Source: a virus
Virus record (IMG/VR): IMGVR_UViG_3300042882_000260
Span: 1 to 55,129 of that record
Strand: one strand, 5' to 3'
DNA: 55,129 nt
Positions 46,036 through 53,681 of this stretch are shown piece by piece. Positions within the stretch are counted from its first letter, which is position 1. Each line of letters opens with the position of its first letter. The notes under the pieces were generated by a model. It saw only the letters and a program-made list of their open reading frames with translations. It was not told the origin of the DNA and ran no database searches. A program made the position numbers and the translations under genes.

Positions 46036-46950
46036 ATGGCAACCCCAATGAGAAGTACGGACTTTAGGTCCATTGTTGAGCCGATCCTTAACGAAAGTTT
46101 TGACGGTATTTACAGCCAACGTGCTGACGAGTGGAAAGGCGTGTTTGATGAGGTTCAAGGTATCAAACGTAACTACCACGAAGAGCCAGTATTGTATGGC
46201 TTCGGTGCAGCTCCTGAGTTGCCTGATGGTATGGCTGTTACTTACCAATCTGGTGGTGTGTTATTCGCACAACGCTACTGGTACAAAGTATATGGCCTAG
46301 CTTTTGCCTTGACTAAAGTCTTGGTAGAAGATGGTGACCATATCCGTATCGGTCAAACATACGCTCGTCACTTAGCTCAATCTTTGGTTGAGACAAAAGA
46401 AACCTTGGCAGCTAACGTATTGAATAATTCATTCAATAACGCTTACCAAGGTGGCGACGGTGTTTCATTGATCAACGCTTCACATCCAATCGTGAATGGT
46501 ACATTCAGCAATCAGTTAACTACTGCAGCTGCTTTGTCACAAACATCATTGGAACAAATGTTGATTCAAATCCGTCAGGCAGTGGACAACAACGGTAAAC
46601 GTATCCGTTTAGTACCACAAAAACTAGTATTAAGCCCATCTAACGTGTTCCAAGGCGAAGTATTGCTAAACAGCGTATTAAAAGCTGGTACAGCAGACAA
46701 CGACTTGAACCCGATTAAATCAATGGGTCTATTATCTGGTGGTCAAGCTAACATGTCTCGTTTGACTTCAAACACCGCTTGGTGGGTGAAAACAGACGCG
46801 CCAGAAGGCTTGAAAATCGTTATGCGTCGTGGTTTAGAGAAATCTATGGAAGGCGATTTTGAGACTGACTCTATGCGTTACAAAGCAACAGAGCGTTACT
46901 CATTAGGCTGGACAGATCCTCGTGCCGCTTACGGTACAGCTGGTATCTAA
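46036..46950 (+). CDS. Major capsid protein, Mu gpT-like HK97 fold (304 aa)
   Basis: The N-terminal arm (RSTDFRSIVEPILNESFDGI) is followed by VFDEVQGIKRNYHEEPVLYGFG and ELPDGMAVTYQSGGVLFAQRYWYKVYGLAFALTK, then HLAQSLVETKETLAANVLNNSFN, a helix seen in Mu gpT-like capsid proteins. It ends TERYSLGWTDPRAAYGTAGI. The strong AAGGAGG upstream and the terminator hairpin downstream fit a highly expressed gene. Forms the capsid shell. Confidence 0.88.
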   Translation: MATPMRSTDFRSIVEPILNESFDGIYSQRADEWKGVFDEVQGIKRNYHEEPVLYGFGAAPELPDGMAVTYQSGGVLFAQRYWYKVYGLAFALTKVLVEDGDHIRIGQTYARHLAQSLVETKETLAANVLNNSFNNAYQGGDGVSLINASHPIVNGTFSNQLTTAAALSQTSLEQMLIQIRQAVDNNGKRIRLVPQKLVLSPSNVFQGEVLLNSVLKAGTADNDLNPIKSMGLLSGGQANMSRLTSNTAWWVKTDAPEGLKIVMRRGLEKSMEGDFETDSMRYKATERYSLGWTDPRAAYGTAGI

Positions 46951-46962
46951 GTTGTAATGGTC

Positions 46963-46980
46963 AGGGGGCTTCGGCCCCCT
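46963..46980 (+). terminator. UUCG hairpin after the major capsid gene
   Basis: AGGGGGC-TTCG-GCCCCCT, a very stable stem 12 nt after the capsid stop. No strong U-tract follows, so it may act as a 3' stabiliser or partial terminator. Confidence 0.6.
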
Positions 46981-47074
46981 ACCAACTTTCTGGAATTATT
47001 ATTTTAGCTTATTAGACCGTTCCAGCGGACGTTGCACAGACTAATAGGCGACTTGTGCAAAAAGGAAATATATC

Positions 47075-47416
47075 ATGTCATCAACCACCTTCACAGGTCC
47101 AGTCACCAGTTTAAATGGTTTCGTGGGCGCAATCACTGGCAATATCACTGGTAACGTAACTGGTAATCTTACAGGTAACGTAATTGGTAACGTAACTGGT
47201 AACGTAACAGGCAATCTTACAGGTAAAGTATCATCTACAACTGCAACATCAACAACATTGGGCGCAATTGCCAATGCTGTTAATACAACAGGCAAAGTTT
47301 TAGGCACAACACTTTACAACACAACAACTAAGACATTCTATGTGGCGCAAGGTCCATCAACAGCCGCTGTATGGATTGATGCTTCTGACGGTACAACTAC
47401 TATCTCACCAGCATAA
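47075..47416 (+). CDS. Head fibre-like protein with tetrapeptide repeats (113 aa)
   Basis: TG-N-[VIL] tetrapeptides repeat eight to nine times (NITGNVTGNLTGNVIGNV...), the pattern of trimeric beta-solenoid shafts in phage fibres. The C-terminal 60 residues form a small globular head (YNTTTKTFYVAQGPSTAAVWIDAS). It follows the capsid gene, so it is probably a capsid spike or head fibre rather than a tail fibre (inference). Confidence 0.7.
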   Translation: MSSTTFTGPVTSLNGFVGAITGNITGNVTGNLTGNVIGNVTGNVTGNLTGKVSSTTATSTTLGAIANAVNTTGKVLGTTLYNTTTKTFYVAQGPSTAAVWIDASDGTTTISPA

Positions 47417-47429
47417 TTTAATAATGATC

Positions 47430-47445
47430 GGGAGCTTCGGCTCCC
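47430..47445 (+). terminator. UUCG hairpin after the head fibre gene
   Basis: GGGAGC-TTCG-GCTCCC, followed by TTCATCT. Same tetraloop type as at 46963-46980. Confidence 0.6.
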
Positions 47446-47473
47446 TTCATCTCTACTGATTTAGGAGAACGAC

Positions 47474-47893
47474 ATGGCAGATGCAGTAACAACACAAACA
47501 ATCCTTGACGGCGACAGGCTCGTCATTCAAAAATTCACAAACATCTCTGACGGCACAGGCGAAGCGGCTGTTGTCAAGGTAGACGTTTCAACTTTAGCAG
47601 TTAATACCAACGGCAGTGCTTGTACCGGCGTAAAAATTAACAAAATATGGGCACAAACTTACGGCATGGCTGTAGATATTCTTTGGGACGCAGACACAAA
47701 CGTAATCGCTGATACCATTCCGTCAGACGTGATGTACAAGATGTGCTTCTCAGACTTTGGCGGCATTCCAAACAACTCAGGCGATGGAAAGACAGGCGAT
47801 GTATTATTCACGACTGTTGGTGCTGCCGCTGGCGATCGTTACACGATTGTTTTAGAGTGCATTAAAACTTACGCCAACCCAACTACGTTCTAG
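47474..47893 (+). CDS. Small beta-rich structural protein (139 aa)
   Basis: LDGDRLVIQKFTNISDGTGE, then VKVDVSTLAVNTNGSACTGVKINKIWAQTYGMAVDILWDADTN, is a recurrent, beta-rich phage head-module protein. AGGAGA precedes the start. It probably decorates the capsid or joins the head fibre; the function is not established. Confidence 0.65.
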   Translation: MADAVTTQTILDGDRLVIQKFTNISDGTGEAAVVKVDVSTLAVNTNGSACTGVKINKIWAQTYGMAVDILWDADTNVIADTIPSDVMYKMCFSDFGGIPNNSGDGKTGDVLFTTVGAAAGDRYTIVLECIKTYANPTTF

Positions 47894-47903
47894 GAGCAAT
47901 ATC

Positions 47904-48542
47904 ATGGCAGTTAAATATGTAAAAGATTTTAGTTTTGACAAATCATTTGGCTATACAGGCTCAACAGCTACTGGTCCGGTAAGCAATAAAGAACGCGCAA
48001 TGACTGCCTCTGCTAAAGCGGGAGCTAAGATGGGCGCTGGTGCAGTAAGTAACGCAGAAGTTGACACACGTAAAGCAGCCCAAGCAATTGCTAATGCAAA
48101 TAGACTGCCTAAACCACTAGCAGATTCAGTAATAAATAAAACGCCTCGTATTGTTGATGACTCAGAGCCAACAGCAGAAGAAATTAAATTGATGCGCCAA
48201 GCACGTGATTATATGCGTGAGGACAAGGCAACGTCTGACGCAGCTAAAAAAGAAATGGGTTTTAAAAAAGGTGGCTGCGCTACAGCGATTCACAAGCACG
48301 AAAAAGCACAGCACCCAGGTGAACCCCTCACCAAGCTTAAAAAAGGCGGCAGCGTGCTTGAAAAGGCCACTGGTGAGCGTTATGCGTCTAAATCAGCGAT
48401 GATGAAGCATGAAAAGATGGAAACTCCACGCATGCAGCGTGAAGAGATGATCCAGAAACGCGTTGTTAAGGGCCCAGCTATGGCTGCCGGTCGTGACCCA
48501 CGCGTTCCGATGCTTAAATGTGGCGGTAGCTACAAAAAATAG
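47904..48542 (+). CDS. Basic Lys/Gly-motif virion protein (212 aa)
   Basis: Helical, with Ala-rich early part (AMTASAKAGAKMGAGAVSNAEV) and a basic C-terminal half with FKKGGCATAIHKHEKAQHPG and LKKGGSVLEKATGERY, ending LKCGGSYKK. The KKGG elements are related to the FAxGG motifs of the ejection-type proteins. His-Lys-Glu motifs repeat (HKHEKAQH, KHEKME). Possibly a DNA-binding internal virion protein; the function is unknown. Confidence 0.6.
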   Translation: MAVKYVKDFSFDKSFGYTGSTATGPVSNKERAMTASAKAGAKMGAGAVSNAEVDTRKAAQAIANANRLPKPLADSVINKTPRIVDDSEPTAEEIKLMRQARDYMREDKATSDAAKKEMGFKKGGCATAIHKHEKAQHPGEPLTKLKKGGSVLEKATGERYASKSAMMKHEKMETPRMQREEMIQKRVVKGPAMAAGRDPRVPMLKCGGSYKK

Positions 48543-48574
48543 TAGTTTTATTTGTGCCAAATATAGGGCATAAT
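48540..48574 (+). promoter_or_regulatory. Candidate late promoter (copy 3)
   Basis: TAGTAGTTTT followed by ATTTGTGCCAA and TAGGGCATAAT (-10-like CATAAT, 48569-48574). Closely similar to 7204-7238 and 44786-44820. Confidence 0.45.
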
Positions 48575-48626
48575 GTTAAAAAATGGGCACGCTGTAACAG
48601 CTGCCATCAACAATCAGGAGTTTTTG

Positions 48627-49610
48627 ATGGCATTTTCTGGAACAGTGAGCACAACGGTATTTAACACGAACAAGGTGGTTGACCACGCCTATCGTCGTTG
48701 CCGTGTGACTGCCCAGCGCGTCACAGCTGAGATGCAAGGCATTGCAACCGATGCCTTGTATCTTCTTCTGTCTGAACTAGCAAGTACAAAAGCACCGTCT
48801 TGGTGTATCGAAAAAGTAATTCTTCCTTTCTACGAAGGCCAACCTGATGTGACGCTTCCATTAGGCACGGTTGACGTGTTAAACGCAAACTACCGTTACC
48901 TTCAGCCTGTTACAGGCTCAAACGTAGTAACCAGTACTGTCTACCAGGTTAACTTCTCGTCAAGCACAGTTGTTAGCACTGTCGGTATCGAGTGGAGTGC
49001 AGCAGCGGTACCCTTAACTTTCTCAGTATCAACCGACGGAAGCACATGGACTGTAGTTGATACTGTAACTCCTGTCGGCTCTGCTGGCACAATAACTTGG
49101 TTTGACATCTATCCCGCACTTGCTTATCCGTATTTTAAAATTACGGCAACGTCTGGCACACTAAACTATACAACCATTACATTGGGCAACACACCTAACG
49201 AGATACCGTTCGGTGTGCTAAATCGTGACTCTTACGTCTCACAAAGCAATCAAATATTTGCCGGTCGCCCAACCACGTACTGGTTCCAACGCGACATCAA
49301 CCAACCTATTTTGCACCTATGGCCGGCACCAAACCTAGCCGCTGAAGGCGCGCAGCTGATTGTTTGGCGTCATCGTCAGATCATGGACGTGGGTACGTTG
49401 CAGCAAGAGCTAGAGATACCACAGCGTTGGTACGAGGCCATTGTGGCCAAGCTGGCGTCTAAGCTAGCGATGGAGACAGACGCGGTTGACATGAACTTAA
49501 TCCCAATGTTAGACGCAAAAGCAGAAGTTGCATTGCGCGCAGCTTGGGATGGCGACAACGATGGCAGTCCGATTACGATTACGCCTAACATCGGAGTGTA
49601 TACTCGATAA
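48627..49610 (+). CDS. Second adaptor-like connector protein (327 aa)
   Basis: The start at 48627 (CAGGAG upstream) is preferred to an ATG at 48573 that lies just after the promoter-like motif. The plan, an N-terminal helical core (NKVVDHAYRRCRVTAQRVTAEM...ALYLLLSELASTKAP), a beta insert and then QPILHLWPAPNLAAEGAQLIVWRHRQIMDV and QRWYEAIVAKLASKLAME, parallels the 214-aa protein at 7290. Probably part of the head-tail connector. The start of the next gene overlaps its stop. Confidence 0.65.
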   Translation: MAFSGTVSTTVFNTNKVVDHAYRRCRVTAQRVTAEMQGIATDALYLLLSELASTKAPSWCIEKVILPFYEGQPDVTLPLGTVDVLNANYRYLQPVTGSNVVTSTVYQVNFSSSTVVSTVGIEWSAAAVPLTFSVSTDGSTWTVVDTVTPVGSAGTITWFDIYPALAYPYFKITATSGTLNYTTITLGNTPNEIPFGVLNRDSYVSQSNQIFAGRPTTYWFQRDINQPILHLWPAPNLAAEGAQLIVWRHRQIMDVGTLQQELEIPQRWYEAIVAKLASKLAMETDAVDMNLIPMLDAKAEVALRAAWDGDNDGSPITITPNIGVYTR

Positions 49611-49912
49611 TGGCTAAATTTTTAGACACACGTGGTAATTCAACACTAGGCATAGGAATATGTGCTAGGTGCAGTCGTAAGTTCCCTATAGGTGAATTGC
49701 GTTCAGACCCAAATTACCCAAATTTGATGGTTTGCAAAGAAGACAGTGATCAGTACGACCCATACAGATTAGCCCCAAGAGCACCAGACCAGATTGTTTT
49801 ACCGTTTGTTCGTCCTGATTTGCCATTGAACACTAGCCCTGCTGGGGTGGTTAACGAGCTAGACAACATCTTTATTATCACAGAAAACAATGAAGGATAC
49901 CTCGTCCCATGA
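49610..49912 (+). CDS. Small zinc-ribbon-like structural protein (100 aa)
   Basis: ICARCSRKFPIGELRSDPNYPNLMVCKED has a CxxC pair plus a later Cys, suggesting metal binding. DPYRLAPRAPDQIVLPF follows. This is a recurrent small phage protein next to connector genes; the exact role is unknown. Overlaps both neighbours. Confidence 0.7.
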   Translation: MAKFLDTRGNSTLGIGICARCSRKFPIGELRSDPNYPNLMVCKEDSDQYDPYRLAPRAPDQIVLPFVRPDLPLNTSPAGVVNELDNIFIITENNEGYLVP

Positions 49913-52239
49913 GCGTCCCAAGTAATTTAGTACCAACATCCATACTTCAGTTACCTGAAGACCCGTCTCCGTCTGATTTAGGCTGGATGATGTACGTCAA
50001 CAATGGCGTAACCTATAAAGTACAAGTAAATGCAGTATTAAACGTAACCGGCGTACCGTCAACACGTCAAGTTAACGCGGGTACAGGGTTGACTGGCGGC
50101 GGCGATTTAAGCGTTAATAGAACCATCTCTGTTGCTGTTGGTGGCATAGGCTCAACACAGTTAGATAACACGGGTGTCACACCAGGTGTTTACGGTAGTT
50201 CTTCCGAGTTACCTATCCTTACTGTCGACGCTAACGGTCGTATTACCGCAGCGACAACAACGTCATTCTCAGTTTCAGGATACGTTCCTGTCACTCGTCA
50301 AGTTATAGCTGGAACAGGTTTGTCAGGTGGCGGTGCACTAAACAACAACGTAACGTTAAACGCAGTATTTTCAAGCAGCTTGCCATTGGCATTAGGTGCA
50401 GCTGCCGCAGGGGTAGCGAACGTATCGGCTCGTGAAGATCACGTTCACCCTGCAGTCAACTTGGCTAGTACGATACAAACAACGGGTGTACTAGGCATGG
50501 TCAGTGGAGGAACAGGGGTCGCGCATACAGCCCCTGCCGCTGGCGCAATCGCTTACTCTGACGGGTCTGGTATTCAGCTGTCCACAGTCGGTTTAGCAGG
50601 TCAAGTTTTAGTTTCGCAAGGTGCAAGCGCACCTGATTGGGGTTCAGCGCTTATTGTGTCTGATCAGCCTGCTAACTACTTCTACGCTGGTCCAACAGCT
50701 GGTCCAGACGCACCGACAGCGTTCCGCGCAATAGTTAACGCTGACTTGCCTGCCTCTGGTGTATCAGCCAATACTTACGGTACACAGATTAATGTCCCAG
50801 TATTTGCGGTCAATGCTAAGGGCGTTATCACCAGCGCAACCAACACGCTTATTGGTAACTTGCCTAACAGCGCATTAGTTAATAGTTCAATCACCATTAA
50901 CGGTAACTCCGTCAGTCTTGGCGGATCTACCACTGTAACAGCTACAGCGACTAACGCGCTGACCATTGGCACTGGCTTATCAGGCACTAGCTATAACGGC
51001 TCTTCTGCTGTAACTATTGCCATAGCAAGCACTGGCGTAACGGCAGCGTCTGTTGGTTCTGCTAGCAAAACACTAACGGCGACAGTTAACGCGCAAGGTC
51101 AATTAACGGCATTAGCTGATACCAACATTGCCATCTCAAACACACAAGTGTCAGGCTTAGGTTCTGCGGCATTGCTAACAGCTGGTGCAGCTGGTGGTGT
51201 GGCAACCTTAGACGGCGGCGGAACAGTTCCTACCAGCCAGTTACCTGCTGCTGTACTTGGTGCATTGAAGTACCAAGGCACATGGAATGCTACAACCAAT
51301 GTCCCAACATTAACAAGCAGTGTAGGTACTCAAGGTTACTATTATGTCGTGGCCACAGCAGGTACAACCAACCTTGATGGTATCAACTCTTGGGCTATTG
51401 GTGACTGGGCTATCTACAGCGGCACAGCTTGGCAAAAGATTGACAACACCGACGCAGTAACAAGTGTTAACAGTTACACTGGCACGGTTGTTTTAGGTGC
51501 AAGTGATGTTGGTGCACAGCCAGTGTTCACCAGCCAAACAGCTAATTATGTTTATGCTGCCCCTGATGGATCAGCAGGCGTACCATCATTTAGAGCGTTA
51601 GTTTCTGCGGATCTGCCAGGTCTTTCTGGTACATACATACCTTACACTGGTGCTAACGCGGCAATAGATTTGAACGCTAAAACAGTGGTTAACATTGCCA
51701 ACCTTGGTGTCAACACAACAAGTGTACCAACCATTAAAATTAGAGCCATTGGTGATAATGACTCAACCTCTCGCATTGCAATGCGTGGTTATTCAAGTGA
51801 CGCCAACAGCTCATCAATGCGGGTTACTAAATTCAGAGGCACTGCTGGCGCACCTCAAGCGCCACAAAGTGGTGACAGCTTAGGTAAGTTTGAGCTTGCA
51901 GGTTACGGAACAACCTCTTCAGATGGCTACGCGCAAGCATCATTTGAGGGTGTTGCCACAGAGGCGTGGGGTGCTACAGCTAGGGGCGCAAAAACTTTAA
52001 TTAAGGTTACACCCAACACTACAACCACTCAAGTTACAGCGGTTACTGTTGACCAAGATAGCAAGGCAACCTTTGCTGGCGCTATGGCTGTTACAGGACA
52101 CACGACCTTTGAGGGTGTGACTTCTACAGGCGCAACAGGTACAGGGAACTTAGTTTATTCAGCGTCACCCACATTTACAGGAACATTAACCTGCGCTACA
52201 CTGGTAGCAACATCAGGTATATCAGGAGGAACTTTCTAA
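49909..52239 (+). CDS. Large tail fibre protein (776 aa)
   Basis: Repeated beta modules, RQVNAGTGLTGGGDLSVNRTIS and later RQVIAGTGLSGGGALNNNVTL, are the phage tail-fibre repeat (TGLTGGG). ALKYQGTWNATTNVPTLTSSVGTQGYYYVV and YTGTVVLGASDVGAQP are fibre or collar domains. The C-terminal region (KIRAIGDNDSTSRIAMRGYSSDANSS) is beta-helical. Its length fits the shaft that carries the smaller adhesins encoded next. ATGA overlap with the previous gene. Confidence 0.8.
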   Translation: MSVPSNLVPTSILQLPEDPSPSDLGWMMYVNNGVTYKVQVNAVLNVTGVPSTRQVNAGTGLTGGGDLSVNRTISVAVGGIGSTQLDNTGVTPGVYGSSSELPILTVDANGRITAATTTSFSVSGYVPVTRQVIAGTGLSGGGALNNNVTLNAVFSSSLPLALGAAAAGVANVSAREDHVHPAVNLASTIQTTGVLGMVSGGTGVAHTAPAAGAIAYSDGSGIQLSTVGLAGQVLVSQGASAPDWGSALIVSDQPANYFYAGPTAGPDAPTAFRAIVNADLPASGVSANTYGTQINVPVFAVNAKGVITSATNTLIGNLPNSALVNSSITINGNSVSLGGSTTVTATATNALTIGTGLSGTSYNGSSAVTIAIASTGVTAASVGSASKTLTATVNAQGQLTALADTNIAISNTQVSGLGSAALLTAGAAGGVATLDGGGTVPTSQLPAAVLGALKYQGTWNATTNVPTLTSSVGTQGYYYVVATAGTTNLDGINSWAIGDWAIYSGTAWQKIDNTDAVTSVNSYTGTVVLGASDVGAQPVFTSQTANYVYAAPDGSAGVPSFRALVSADLPGLSGTYIPYTGANAAIDLNAKTVVNIANLGVNTTSVPTIKIRAIGDNDSTSRIAMRGYSSDANSSSMRVTKFRGTAGAPQAPQSGDSLGKFELAGYGTTSSDGYAQASFEGVATEAWGATARGAKTLIKVTPNTTTTQVTAVTVDQDSKATFAGAMAVTGHTTFEGVTSTGATGTGNLVYSASPTFTGTLTCATLVATSGISGGTF

Positions 52240-52838
52240 TGCCAGCACCAGGCTCAACGCCCATAATTTTATATCACAGCACGACTGCCTCTGCGGTTCC
52301 ATCCGCAGGCGATCTGTCAGCTGGTGAGTTAGCGGTTAACGTTACCGACAAGAAAATCTATTCTAAAAATGGCGCTGGTGCCGTAGTACAGGTTGCAGCA
52401 GCCCCTGGTGCTAACTCCGACATTACCTCGCTGACTGGTCTAACCACCGCACTAAGCATTGCGCAAGGTGGTACGGCAGCAACAACCGCCGCTGGCGCTA
52501 GAGCGAGTTTGACTGTCGTGGCCTACACAACCACCACGGGCTCGGCAGTGATGCCAACTGGTACAACTGGTGAGCGTGATGGCAGCCCTGCTGCGGGTTA
52601 CTTTAGGTTCAACTCTACTGCTGGCGCCTTTGAAGGTTACAACGGTACAGCTTGGGGCTCTATCGGTGGTGGCGCTACGGGTGGTGGCGGTGATACCGTA
52701 TTCCAAGAGAACAGCTTGATTGTAACTACAAGTTATACATTATCAACAGGCAAGTCTGCCATGAGCGTTGGACCAATTACCATAAACGGTGGCGCTGCGG
52801 TTACGATTCCATCAGGCTACTCTTGGTTGATTTTATAA
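52239..52838 (+). CDS. Tail fibre tip protein (199 aa)
   Basis: The N-terminus PIILYHSTTASAVPSAGDLSAGELAVNVTDKKIYSKNGAGAVVQVA is the common phage fibre head (GELAVN..D.KIY). A GTTGERDGSPAAGYFRFNST...EGYNGTAW module follows, shared with the other fibre genes. It ends DTVFQENSLIVTTSYTLSTGKSAMSVGPITINGGAAVTIPSGYSWLIL, a typical fibre C-terminal fold. Receptor-binding accessory by position. Confidence 0.8.
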   Translation: MPAPGSTPIILYHSTTASAVPSAGDLSAGELAVNVTDKKIYSKNGAGAVVQVAAAPGANSDITSLTGLTTALSIAQGGTAATTAAGARASLTVVAYTTTTGSAVMPTGTTGERDGSPAAGYFRFNSTAGAFEGYNGTAWGSIGGGATGGGGDTVFQENSLIVTTSYTLSTGKSAMSVGPITINGGAAVTIPSGYSWLIL

Positions 52839-52848
52839 AGGAACTATT

Positions 52849-53427
52849 ATGGCTTCATCAATAAACGCAATTACAACTGGTTCGGGTGGTGTCATCACTA
52901 CAGCCGACAATAGCGGTGATTTAAACATACAAAGCGGTGGGTCTACTAAGATTGCTGTAACATCAGCAGGTGTAGCGGTTACTGGATTGAGTAAGGCATC
53001 ATTGCCTACAGGTAGCGTGTTGCAAGTAGTTAATGCTACTTATTCAACACAAACATCTACTACATCTGCAAGTTATGTAGATACAGGCTTAACGGCAACA
53101 ATAACACCAACAAGTGCTACAAGTAAGATTTTTGCAGTAGTTTCTATGCCTAATTGTGATAGAAGTGGGGCTGCTAATGCAATGCTTTATTTAAATTTAT
53201 GTCGTGGTGGCTCTCAAATAGTTGAGGCAGTTAAAGCTATTGGTTATTCAGGGGGGTCAGCTGGGGATTTTTCCTTTTCTACTGGATTTACTTATTATGA
53301 TTCACCAGCAAGCACCTCTGCATTAACTTATAAAGTTCAATTTTATACTTATTCGGGGAATGGTACAGTTATCGTTCAATCAAATTCTGGCGCAAGTGTG
53401 CTAACTTTAATGGAGATAGCAGCATGA
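52849..53427 (+). CDS. Tail fibre / C1q-like structural protein (192 aa)
   Basis: The N-terminus DNSGDLNIQSGGSTKIAVTSAGVAVTG is a fibre-shaft beta repeat. The C-terminal jelly-roll-like domain (YSTQTSTTSASYVDTGLTATITPTSATSKIFAVVSMPN, split) resembles those found on many phage virion appendages. AAGGAAC precedes the ATG. ATGA overlap with the next gene. Confidence 0.75.
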   Translation: MASSINAITTGSGGVITTADNSGDLNIQSGGSTKIAVTSAGVAVTGLSKASLPTGSVLQVVNATYSTQTSTTSASYVDTGLTATITPTSATSKIFAVVSMPNCDRSGAANAMLYLNLCRGGSQIVEAVKAIGYSGGSAGDFSFSTGFTYYDSPASTSALTYKVQFYTYSGNGTVIVQSNSGASVLTLMEIAA

Positions 53428-53681
53428 TACAAGCAATATACAAACTATATCCACAAGTGGTTCGCACAGTTGGCGATGATGCCTTTGATGCTGACGGCAA
53501 TCAAGTCACATACGACCTAGACCTAGTTCAAGCAGAACAAGCAGCAGAAGCCAAGCGTCAAGAGGCACTAGCCTACCTAGCATCTACAGATTACATGATG
53601 ACAGCAGACTACGACAAAGACACAACAGAAGTTCGTGCGTTAAGGGCTGAAGCTCGTAATGTAATAAGAGGAGTTAACTAA
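53424..53681 (+). CDS. Fibre-associated small protein, XkdW-like (85 aa)
   Basis: MIQAIYKLYPQVVRTVGDDA, then QAEQAAEAKRQEALAYLASTDYMMTADYDKDTTEVRALRAEARNVIRG. A short N-terminal beta part, a helix, and the DYM..AD pattern of XkdW-like and tail-fibre accessory proteins. Likely a fibre assembly factor or minor tail part. Confidence 0.7.
   Translation: MIQAIYKLYPQVVRTVGDDAFDADGNQVTYDLDLVQAEQAAEAKRQEALAYLASTDYMMTADYDKDTTEVRALRAEARNVIRGVN

Noticed and set aside
47034-47067. Inverted TTGCACA/TGTGCAA pair before the head fibre gene as an operator
   Set aside because: It occurs once, the loop is long and there is no promoter around it; too weak to list.
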